From Desulfovibrio sp. OH1186_COT-070 (lineage in GTDB: Bacteria > Desulfobacterota > Desulfovibrionia > Desulfovibrionales > Desulfovibrionaceae): a stretch of DNA of 64,000 nt. Positions 1-6,924 of the stretch are shown here, piece after piece (position 1 is the first letter of the stretch; each line of letters starts with the position of its first letter). The translations under genes and the position numbers were made by a program. The notes below the pieces were generated by a model that was not told the DNA's origin, did not search any database, and worked only from the letters and a program-made list of their open reading frames with translations. Location: assembly GCF_003860215.1 (NCBI RefSeq), contig NZ_RQYH01000006.1:1-64000 (forward strand). The letters are read 5' to 3'.

Positions 1-86
1 CTTGTGTAACAAGTTTGTGTTACAAATGGAAGAATAAGCGTTTTATTTTTAGCCAGTTATAACTGATTGAACTGGTTGGATATTCA
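1..86. repeat. AT-rich left edge with TTGTGTWACAA tandem repeat
   Basis: No gene is visible here. Two near-identical 11-mers, TTGTGTAACAA (2-12) and TTGTGTTACAA (15-25), lie 13 bp apart. Each is itself a small inverted repeat, TTGT-N3-ACAA. A perfect 12-bp palindrome, CAGTTATAACTG, follows at 53-64. The stretch is much more AT-rich than the rest of the window and sits directly beyond the 3' end of tRNA-Phe. It could hold operator half-sites or the edge of an integrated element. Neither is proven. Confidence 0.4.
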
Positions 87-162
<76 letters not shown>

Positions 163-176
163 CCGTGCGGGATATG

Positions 177-205
177 GTGATAGCCGCTTGGCGCGACTTT
201 GGCAA
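177..205 (-). promoter_or_regulatory. Putative sigma70 promoter of tRNA-Phe
   Basis: On the minus strand TTGCCA (200-205) and TATCAC (177-182) are separated by exactly 17 bp. The -10 element ends 14 nt before the first base of the tRNA, a normal distance for a short tRNA leader. Confidence 0.6.
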
Positions 206-280
206 GCATTTTTTGGCAAGGCAAAAAAACGTCGCTGTGCGCACAACGGCAGGCGCAGAGTATCGGGGCGCAAAAATATT

Positions 281-308
281 TTGCAATGCACTGTAATCAA
301 TGTATAAA
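281..308 (+). promoter_or_regulatory. Putative sigma70 promoter upstream of the CoA ligase
   Basis: TTGCAA (281-286) and TATAAA (303-308) are separated by 16 bp in an AT-rich stretch about 80 nt before the ligase start. No other -35/-10 pair of similar quality is seen in this intergenic region. Confidence 0.45.
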
Positions 309-387
309 TAAAAAAATGCTTGCAATATCGCAGGGCATTGCGTACACATGAATTTCTTGTCAATCCACCATGTACAAGGCGAAGGTT

Positions 388-1653
388 ATGACCCGCAAAG
401 ACCGCACCGAAGGCATTTACAGCCGCCGCGAAGTGCTTGACGAAAGCGAGCGCCGCCAATACTGCCTCATCCAGTTGAAAGATCTGCTCTCCTATGCCTA
501 CCGCTATTCCGAAGATGTCAAAAAGCGTTTTGACCGCGCGCAGTTCAATGTGGAAAAATTCAAAACCATAGCGGACATCAAGCATATCCCCATTCTGAAG
601 AAAAAAGAGCTTATCTTTTTGCAGTCCATGGGCCCGCGCCTCGGCGGGCTGCTGACCAAGGACATTGGCGAACTCAAGCGCATCTTTCTTTCCCCCGGCC
701 CCATCTTTGACCCCGAAGACCGCGGCGAAGACTATTGGGGCTATACCGAAGCCTTCTATTCCGTGGGTTTCCGGCCCGGCGATGCCGTGCAGAATACCTT
801 CAACTACCAGTTGACCCCCGCAGGGCTGATGTTTGAGGAGCCCCTGCGCAACCTGGGCTGCGCCGTCATCCCCGCCGGCCCCAGCGATGCCTCCACCCAA
901 CTGGACATCATGCAGAAGCTGCGTGTTTCCGGTTATGTGGGCACGCCGAGTTTTCTCATGCACCTGGCCCAGAAAGCCGAAGAAAAAGGCCTCAACCTGC
1001 GCAAGGATCTTTTTCTGGAGGTGGCTTTTGTCACCGGCGAACGCCTGTCCGAAAAAATGCGCTCCCAGATGGAAAAAAAGTACGATCTGGTCATGCGTCA
1101 GGGCTACGGCACAGCGGATGTCGGCTGTATCGGCTACGAATGCTTTCACAAAAACGGCCTGCACATTGCCAACCGCTGCTATGTGGAGATCTGCCATCCC
1201 GACACCGGCATCCCCCTCAAGGACGGCGAAGTGGGCGAAATCGTTGTCACGGCCTTCAACAAAACCTATCCCCTGATCCGGCTGGCCACGGGCGATCTTT
1301 CCTATATTGACCGCTCGCCCTGCGCCTGCGGCCGCACCAGTCCCCGCCTGGGAAGTATTGTGGGCCGCGTGGACACCACCGCGCGCATCATGGGCATGTT
1401 TGTCTATCCGCATCAGGTGGAACAGGTCATGAGCCGCTTTGAAGAGATCAAACGCTGGCAGATCGAGGTCACCAATCCGGGCGGCATCGACGAGATGGTT
1501 CTCTTTGTGGAAACCAGCGGCTTCAAACGCGAGGAGGAACTGCTCCACCTCTTCCGCGAAAAAATCAAACTGCGCCCCGAACTGCGCGTGCTTGCCCCCG
1601 GCAGCCTGCCGCCCCAGATCCGTCCCATTGACGACAAGCGGCACTGGGATTAA
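388..1653 (+). CDS. paaK: Phenylacetate-CoA ligase family AMP-forming enzyme
   Basis: A 421-residue adenylate-forming enzyme of the PaaK type, which activates an aryl or acyl acid as its AMP ester and transfers it to CoA in the cytoplasm. Family features include an LxDLLxYAYRYS-like N-terminus and an adenylation motif region around YGTADVGCIGYEC. A C-terminal GRxD loop (GRVDTTARIMGM) precedes the small lid domain. Length is normal for PaaK (about 430). The ATG at 388 is preferred over 370 because AAGGCGAAGG lies just upstream of it and no ribosome site precedes 370. Such ligases are common in Desulfovibrio; the real substrate (phenylacetate, indoleacetate or another aromatic acid) cannot be told from sequence. 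It stands alone, with its own promoter candidate. Confidence 0.85.
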   Translation: MTRKDRTEGIYSRREVLDESERRQYCLIQLKDLLSYAYRYSEDVKKRFDRAQFNVEKFKTIADIKHIPILKKKELIFLQSMGPRLGGLLTKDIGELKRIFLSPGPIFDPEDRGEDYWGYTEAFYSVGFRPGDAVQNTFNYQLTPAGLMFEEPLRNLGCAVIPAGPSDASTQLDIMQKLRVSGYVGTPSFLMHLAQKAEEKGLNLRKDLFLEVAFVTGERLSEKMRSQMEKKYDLVMRQGYGTADVGCIGYECFHKNGLHIANRCYVEICHPDTGIPLKDGEVGEIVVTAFNKTYPLIRLATGDLSYIDRSPCACGRTSPRLGSIVGRVDTTARIMGMFVYPHQVEQVMSRFEEIKRWQIEVTNPGGIDEMVLFVETSGFKREEELLHLFREKIKLRPELRVLAPGSLPPQIRPIDDKRHWD

Positions 1654-1839
1654 ATGCCTTATGGGCGAAAAATTTTTGCGACGCGGCGTCTGAGCCGTTG
1701 CCCCCAAATATTCCGGCAGGCTCCGTGCGCATCTGGTTTTTCCCACGTTGCGCACAAAATCCGGTTTTCCGGGGGCAGCGCAAAAACCAAAAGCGGCTGG
1801 CGGCAGAAAATGGCCTGACCTGCCGCGCACGGAGGTTCC

Positions 1840-2235
1840 ATGAGTGCAAGCGACCTTGCCGTGGACAAGATTGTCCAGTGGCTGCGCCAGCGCCACGATC
1901 TGACCATGCAGACCGAGGCCCGCGCTCTGGACTGCCTTGAGGCGGGCGATGTTCCCGGCCACAACGCCGGTATGCGCCAAAAAGCCGAACTGCTGGCAAA
2001 CATGGCCGAAGAGGCTCGCCCGCATCTGGAAGGACTGCCGGGCGAAGCGCGTTTTCAGTTCGCCGTGGCGCTGGAAAACTTCTCGGCCAGCGCGCGTACC
2101 GCCCTGCGCCTCAACTCGCTTTTTTACATGTCGGCCCTGCTCTATCCGGACGATCACAAAAAGGGCGATCCGGACAACCTCTCCCTGTGCATTGAGCGCA
2201 TGGCGGAGCAGAAAACAGAATTTCGGGCTGGTTGA
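1840..2235 (+). CDS. Hypothetical helical protein
   Basis: A 131-residue protein of unknown function with a GGAGG ribosome site 5 nt before the ATG. It is predicted to be mostly alpha-helical (long runs of A, L, E, R), with no signal peptide, no membrane segment and no metal-binding motif. It ends just before the EF-hand gene, which starts 38 nt downstream, so the two may be co-transcribed. I recognise no family. Codon use matches the neighbours, which supports a real gene. Confidence 0.7.
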   Translation: MSASDLAVDKIVQWLRQRHDLTMQTEARALDCLEAGDVPGHNAGMRQKAELLANMAEEARPHLEGLPGEARFQFAVALENFSASARTALRLNSLFYMSALLYPDDHKKGDPDNLSLCIERMAEQKTEFRAG

Positions 2236-2273
2236 CCACACCGCCCGGCCAACCCGCATGCAAGGAGTATCGC

Positions 2274-2618
2274 ATGAAACGCGTCTTTTTTCTTCTTTTT
2301 CAGGCTCTGGCCGTTCTCTGCCTGACGGCGGGAGCAGCCTTGGCCCAGCCTGCCGAGGACGGCAAGGAGGACAGGTTTGCCCGCATGGATACCAACAAGG
2401 ACGGCAAAGTCGTCTACGAGGAATTCAAGGCCGCCTTTCCCGATATGCGTGAAGAAGCCTTTACCGTCATTGACAAAAACAAAGACAAGGGCATTGACCG
2501 CGAAGAATGGAATGCCTTCATGAAAAATCATGCAGCGGACACAAAGGGAGCAGAAGGTACGGGCGGCTGCCCTGCTTCCTCCCACCCCCCTCTGGTGACG
2601 CCCCCTGATGGCAAGTAA
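2274..2618 (+). CDS. Secreted EF-hand protein
   Basis: A 114-residue exported protein. Residues 1-22 form a clean signal peptide (MKRVFF, hydrophobic core, ALA-Q cleavage site). Two EF-hand loops follow. The first is canonical, DTNKDGKVVYEE. The second, DKNKDKGIDREE, has Lys instead of Gly at loop position 6, so calcium binding there may be weaker. The tail is rich in Pro and Ser. The ATG at 2274 has AAGGAG 8 nt upstream; the longer reading from 2232 lacks a site and would bury the signal peptide. Probably a periplasmic calcium-binding or calcium-responsive protein; its partner is unknown. Confidence 0.8.
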   Translation: MKRVFFLLFQALAVLCLTAGAALAQPAEDGKEDRFARMDTNKDGKVVYEEFKAAFPDMREEAFTVIDKNKDKGIDREEWNAFMKNHAADTKGAEGTGGCPASSHPPLVTPPDGK

Positions 2619-4533
2619 ACGCGCGGCAGGCCGCACGCAGGGCGGCCTGGGCACGAAAATCCGGCGGCAGCCGCGCGCTGCCGCCGGATTTTTTGCTCCC
2701 CCCCAAGCCCGTCCCAACGCCCAGCCCCTCTTTGTGCCCATGAGCGCGGAAGAAATGCGCGCACAGGGCTGGGAAGAGCTGGACGTGCTGCTGGTCACCG
2801 GCGATGCCTATGTGGACCACCCCTCTTTCGGCAGCGTCCTGCTGGCCCGCTGGCTTGTCCACCACGGCTACAGAACGGGCATTGTGGCCCAACCCCGCTG
2901 GGAAACTCCCGACGACCTTCTGGTCATGGGCAGGCCGCGCCTTTTTGTGGGGGTCAGCGCGGGCGCTCTGGACTCCATGCTCGCCCACTACACGGCTTTC
3001 AGGAAAAAACGCAACGACGATGCCTATACCCCCGGCGGCAGGGCCGGAGCGCGCCCCAACCGGGCCTGCCTGGTGTATGCCAATCTGGCACGGCGGGCCT
3101 TTCCGGGCCTGCCCGTCATTCTTGGGGGCATTGAGGCCAGCCTGCGCAGGGTCAGCCACTATGATTTCTGGACCGACTCCCTGCGCAAGCCCATTCTTGC
3201 GGACGCCAAGGCAGACCTGCTCATCTGGGGCATGGGAGAATACGCCATTCTGGAGTGTGTCCGGCGGCTGGAAAAAGGCGCAGATCTGCAGGGCATCGCA
3301 GGCACGGCCTGGCTGGACAGGCTGAACGCCCAAAACCGCCCCGCCGGGTTGCCGCCCCACATGGCCGACAGCCCGTGCCTTGCCCTGCCCGCCCACGAGG
3401 CCATTCTGGAAGATCCTTTCCTGCTCATGGAACTGACCCGAAGCCTGGAGCGTCAGGTACACCGGCAGGATGCCTGGGCCGTGCAGCCAGTGGGGGGCCG
3501 CGCCCTGGTTCTGGCAAAACCGGCTCCCCCCCTGAGCAGCGCGGACATGGATAGCCTCTATGGCCTGCCCTTCTGCCGCCGCCCCCACCCGAGCTACACA
3601 AAGCCCATCCCTGCCGCCAGCATGATGCGCACCAGCATCACCAGCCACAGGGGCTGCGGCGGAGGCTGCTCCTTCTGCTCCCTGGCCCTGCATCAGGGGC
3701 GACGCATCAGCTCCCGCTCGGCGTCCTCCATTCTGGAAGAAGTGCGCCTGCTGGCCCGGCAAAACCTGGACAGCGGCAAAGGCCCGGTGGCTGTTTCCGA
3801 CATTGGCGGGCCTACCGCCAACATGTGGCAGGGCTTCTGCGCTCTGGACAGGGACAAAGAAGACGCTGCGCACCGCTGCCGCCGCGCCAGTTGCTGCCAC
3901 CCTGCGGTCTGCAAATTTTTTCGCACTCCCCAGCACAACCATGTGGAACTGCTACGCGAGGCGGCAGCCCTGCCCCATGTGAAGCAGGTGCGTGTGGCCA
4001 GCGGCGTGCGGGCCGATCTGGCCCTGCGGGACCCTACGGCCCTGAACGCCTATACGGGCGAATTCACGGGAGGACAGCTCAAACTGGCCCCGGAGCATTG
4101 CGCGCCGCACATTCTGGAACTCATGCGCAAGCCCCGGCTGGAAGTTTTTGAAGCTTTTCTGGAAAATTTTGTGCGCCAGAGCCGGGCAGCGGGCCGCGAA
4201 CAGTATGTGGTGCCGTATCTCATGAGCGCCTTTCCCGGCTGCACGGACGAAGACATGCGCACCCTCGCCCGCTGGCTGCGCCAGCGCCGCTGGAGGCCCC
4301 GCCAATGCCAGTGTTTCATCCCCACGCCGGGAACCATCGCCACCGCCATGTATTACAGCGGCCGCAACGAAGCGGGCGAGCCCATTCCCGTGGCGCGCAC
4401 CGATGCGCAACGGTTGCGCCAGCACCATATTCTTTTTCCCGCTGACGCGGAGACGGGCGGCTCGCAACAAAAGCCGCTCCCACGGCGGCGGCCCTCCCCC
4501 ACCGCCCGCAGGAGGAAACATGCCCAGCCCTGA
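2608..4533 (+). CDS. YgiQ-family radical SAM protein (UPF0313)
   Basis: A radical SAM protein of the YgiQ family, whose reaction is not firmly established. The N-terminal Rossmann-like part has the family block MSAEEMRAQGWEE...VTGDAYVDHPSF, GGIEASLRR and HYDFWTDSLRK. The iron-sulfur motif is CGGGCSFC (CxxxCxxC) in the sequence SHRGCGGGCSFCSLALHQGR. The C-terminus ends with TPGTIATAMYYSG and a basic tail. The 5' end is uncertain. ATG 2608 overlaps the EF-hand stop but reads through a strong terminator hairpin (2656-2694). GTG 2734 or ATG 2740 avoid it, but both lack a clear ribosome site, and the residues LFVP before 2740 are also conserved in E. coli YgiQ. The maximal frame is given here. Confidence 0.85.
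   Translation: MASKRAAGRTQGGLGTKIRRQPRAAAGFFAPPQARPNAQPLFVPMSAEEMRAQGWEELDVLLVTGDAYVDHPSFGSVLLARWLVHHGYRTGIVAQPRWETPDDLLVMGRPRLFVGVSAGALDSMLAHYTAFRKKRNDDAYTPGGRAGARPNRACLVYANLARRAFPGLPVILGGIEASLRRVSHYDFWTDSLRKPILADAKADLLIWGMGEYAILECVRRLEKGADLQGIAGTAWLDRLNAQNRPAGLPPHMADSPCLALPAHEAILEDPFLLMELTRSLERQVHRQDAWAVQPVGGRALVLAKPAPPLSSADMDSLYGLPFCRRPHPSYTKPIPAASMMRTSITSHRGCGGGCSFCSLALHQGRRISSRSASSILEEVRLLARQNLDSGKGPVAVSDIGGPTANMWQGFCALDRDKEDAAHRCRRASCCHPAVCKFFRTPQHNHVELLREAAALPHVKQVRVASGVRADLALRDPTALNAYTGEFTGGQLKLAPEHCAPHILELMRKPRLEVFEAFLENFVRQSRAAGREQYVVPYLMSAFPGCTDEDMRTLARWLRQRRWRPRQCQCFIPTPGTIATAMYYSGRNEAGEPIPVARTDAQRLRQHHILFPADAETGGSQQKPLPRRRPSPTARRRKHAQP
2656..2694 (+). terminator. Rho-independent terminator after the EF-hand gene
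   Basis: A 13-bp perfect stem, 2659-2671 paired with 2677-2689, with a CGCGC loop. It is flanked by AAA on the left and a run of six T (2689-2694). It starts 38 nt after the EF-hand stop codon. If the YgiQ-type gene begins at 2608, this terminator lies inside its coding sequence. Confidence 0.85.
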
Positions 4534-4756
4534 CCATCACTCTGACCATCGACTTGACCGCCTGGAAGAATTGGCCTTTTTTCAGGAAGAACGCCTGCAC
4601 GCCCTGGATGCCGCCCTTACAGCCCAGCAGGCGCAACTGGACCGGCTGGAAAAAAGCATGGCCCAAACGGCAGACATTCTCCGCCAACTGCGCGAAAAAC
4701 TGGCTGACCAGCCGGAAAACGCCGCTCCTCCGCATTTTCTGCCCCGGCACTGGTGA
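4520..4756 (+). CDS. slyX: SlyX family protein
   Basis: A 78-residue SlyX-like protein. It is almost entirely heptad-patterned coiled coil (LDRLEELAFFQEERLHALDAA and LDRLEKSMAQTADILRQLREKL) and ends in PPHFLPRHW, matching the characteristic PPHY tail of SlyX. The function of SlyX is not settled. The ATG has AGGAGG 5 nt upstream and lies inside the last codons of the radical SAM gene (overlap 14 nt), so the two are probably translationally coupled. Confidence 0.85.
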   Translation: MPSPDHHSDHRLDRLEELAFFQEERLHALDAALTAQQAQLDRLEKSMAQTADILRQLREKLADQPENAAPPHFLPRHW

Positions 4757-4849
4757 GTACCAAAGAACCATATGGCGGCATCGGATGTACACTGGCTGGC
4801 ATTTCCCGCGCTTGGGATGCCCAAAATACCACCAAAAAACACCGCCAAA

Positions 4850-4886
4850 GCACAACAGGCCCCGGCTGTACCGGGGCCTGTTGTGC
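4850..4886. terminator. Long hairpin between convergent slyX and qmoD
   Basis: A perfect 16-bp stem, 4850-4865 with 4871-4886, with loop CTGTA. It lies between the convergent slyX and qmoD genes. Neither side has a long T-run (TTT on the minus strand), so it may act with the adjacent hairpin as a bidirectional transcript end. Confidence 0.65.
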
Positions 4887-4890
4887 TTGC

Positions 4891-4912
4891 TGCCCGGCCT
4901 TCAGGCCGGGCA
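4891..4912. terminator. Second hairpin just after the qmoD stop
   Basis: TGCCCGGCC and GGCCGGGCA form a 9-bp stem with a short loop. It begins 7 nt after the qmoD stop codon on the minus strand. On the plus strand it is followed by CAATTTTC. Together with the 4850-4886 hairpin it probably ends both the qmo and the slyX transcripts. Confidence 0.6.
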
Positions 4913-4919
4913 CAATTTT

Positions 4920-5639
4920 CTAGAAGCCGAAACCGTCGCTGTCGGCTCCGGAAGAGCCGAAGCCAAAATCATCGGGCACGGCATTCTCTTCCTGCGCGGG
5001 AGCCTCTTCGGCGGCACCGGCAACGCCGGCAGCGGCCGCGCCGCCCACCACCATGCCCTTGAGGCCGTCCTTGATGGCGTCCTTGATGGTCATCATCAGG
5101 TCATCGTGGCTGATGGCCACTTTGCCCTGATACTCCGCCACCTGTTTGCGCAGACCGCCCATATCGGTATTCATGGCCTTGATCTTGGCCTCCAGCTCGT
5201 CCACTTTTTTGGACAGGCTCTCGGCCCGGGCCTCGGCAGGCTCCAGAGCGCGCACGCGTTCTTCCAGCGCAGCGGCTGCGGCAGTCTGGGCGGCCATACT
5301 GCTGTAGCTGTCGGCCAGGGCTTTCAGGGTCTGGTCGCACAGGGCTTTGGTATAGCCGTCCATGGGCGCCAGGGAAACATTGTCCCCCAGCATGCTCCGG
5401 CCGGTATTCACAAAGGCGTCCCAAGCCTGCCCCTCAACCCAGTTCAGCTCCGTGAACTTGGGATACCAGCGGGCCAGCCAGGCAGCGGCAAAAGGCCCCA
5501 CAGCCCTGGCGCAGCAGTCACAGGCAAGGGAACGCCCGGCCACAAAACCGGCGATTTCCTTGATGTCAATGCCCTCCTTGCCCACAACCAGGGCAAGCAC
5601 GGACTCCACGGGAAAAACTTTGCGAGATGTATCGGACAT
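4920..5639 (-). CDS. qmoD: QmoD-like protein, distal gene of the qmo operon
   Basis: A 239-residue cytoplasmic protein in the position of D. vulgaris qmoD, a gene of poorly understood function found downstream of qmoABC. The N-terminal half contains a cysteine cluster, ACDCCARAVG, that could bind metal or act in thiol redox. The middle (about 110-175) is Ala/Glu-rich coiled coil with LEERVRALEPAEARAE and SKKVDELEAKIKAM. The C-terminus is a low-complexity tail rich in Gly, Ala, Asp and Phe with two DGFGF/DFGFG-like motifs. The start at 5639 has GAGGAGGAGG upstream; the longer frame to 5702 has none. The qmoC stop lies 90 nt upstream, consistent with one transcript. Assignment rests mainly on synteny. 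Confidence 0.75.
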   Translation of the reverse strand: MSDTSRKVFPVESVLALVVGKEGIDIKEIAGFVAGRSLACDCCARAVGPFAAAWLARWYPKFTELNWVEGQAWDAFVNTGRSMLGDNVSLAPMDGYTKALCDQTLKALADSYSSMAAQTAAAAALEERVRALEPAEARAESLSKKVDELEAKIKAMNTDMGGLRKQVAEYQGKVAISHDDLMMTIKDAIKDGLKGMVVGGAAAAGVAGAAEEAPAQEENAVPDDFGFGSSGADSDGFGF

Positions 5640-5729
5640 GGCGGCCTCCTCCTCGGAGATCGTAGGTAGTTCAGAAACAGGGCCTTTCACCGCAAGGGTC
5701 AAGCCTCCGGCAGGCCGAAGGCTTGCCCG

Positions 5730-6911
5730 TCAGCTCCGGCCGTACATGCGGACATACAGCAGAGCCGCAGTGCGGTAGACAAAATGGCCCAGCTTGGACC
5801 AGGGCAGATAGGCAAACAGCATCCAGACGAAAACCAGGTGCAGATAGTACACCAGAAATGCGGGCACAATGGCATCCGCCAATCGGAAGCCCTGGGAAAG
5901 CACCCCGGTCACGGCCACCAGCCAGATAATGCCCAGCAGGTACCAGTCATACCAGTTGGAACCCTGAAGCCTGGGGTTCAGGCGCATGCGCCGCACCGTC
6001 AGGATGGCCAGACCGACCAGCAGCATCAGCGCGCCCACGTTGGCCAGAATCTTCACCGGAAAGAGCAGGGGCATGGGCGTTTCGATCTTGATGAACGGAA
6101 TGACCTTGCCGCCCCAGTGCCCCACGGCCACCACAGTGGTCACAACAGCCAGAATGGCGAAGCTGTAAACCAGCAGCAAATGCCCTGCCTTGCGGTTGGG
6201 CGTATCCTTGCCGGTGGGAGGCCCGGCCTCGCAGTCGTCAAACTTGCGGTGGGTGATGATCTCTTCCCAGAGCACATCCCAGAGGTGCCATATCCAGCAC
6301 TTGGTCTTGCCGATGACAGCCAGCGTGCCCTCCGGCCGGAACATGGCCCACAGCTTCATGACGCCTCGGGCGAGAATGAAGACCGCGCCAAAGAAGGTCA
6401 GGATGAAAATGGGGTCAATGGTATAGTCGCCGTAGAAAATCTGGCCAAACACGATGCGGCCGTCGGCAGCCCGTGGAAACCACTGGCCGCCGTTGAATCC
6501 GGCCCGTATCCACCAGACCACAAGCCAGAGAAGCGCCGGAATGGCAAACAGCACCGGCAGTCCGGAGGGTTTGCTCATGAGCCTGCCCACCACCGTGGGG
6601 GCGGTCAGATCCTTGTAGATGACATTGCGGGCAGCGCCCATGAGATCAGCAGGCTTTGCCCCACGGGGGCAGAGGTCGGAGCAGTTGCCGCAGTTGTGGC
6701 AGAGCCACAGATCCACATCGCCGCGCAGCTTGTCCTTGAGGCCCCAGGAGGCCCAGACCATCTCCTTGCGCGGATAGGGGGCATTGGCCGGAGCCATGGG
6801 GCAGGCCACAGAGCAGGTGGCGCACTGGTAGCACTTCTTGAGGGACTCGCCCCCCGCCTCGTCCAGCGCCCTGACGAACTCCAGATCAGGTTTGATAGTA
6901 CATTGTGCCAT
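5730..6911 (-). CDS. qmoC: QmoC, membrane subunit of quinone-interacting oxidoreductase
   Basis: A 393-residue fusion of an HdrC-like iron-sulfur domain and an HdrE/NarI-like cytochrome b domain. Two [4Fe-4S] motifs are near the N-terminus: CYQCATCSVACP (about residue 27) and CHNCGNCSDLCP (about 70). About six membrane spans follow from residue 120 on, with histidines that can ligate haem b (for example in the YYLHLVFVWMLF segment). In sulfate reducers QmoABC takes electrons from menaquinol and passes them to APS reductase. The start at 6911 has AGGAGG upstream; the frame continues to 6983 without a site. The qmoB stop lies 13 nt upstream. Confidence 0.97.
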   Translation of the reverse strand: MAQCTIKPDLEFVRALDEAGGESLKKCYQCATCSVACPMAPANAPYPRKEMVWASWGLKDKLRGDVDLWLCHNCGNCSDLCPRGAKPADLMGAARNVIYKDLTAPTVVGRLMSKPSGLPVLFAIPALLWLVVWWIRAGFNGGQWFPRAADGRIVFGQIFYGDYTIDPIFILTFFGAVFILARGVMKLWAMFRPEGTLAVIGKTKCWIWHLWDVLWEEIITHRKFDDCEAGPPTGKDTPNRKAGHLLLVYSFAILAVVTTVVAVGHWGGKVIPFIKIETPMPLLFPVKILANVGALMLLVGLAILTVRRMRLNPRLQGSNWYDWYLLGIIWLVAVTGVLSQGFRLADAIVPAFLVYYLHLVFVWMLFAYLPWSKLGHFVYRTAALLYVRMYGRS

Positions 6912-6924
6912 TGCTGCCTTCCTC

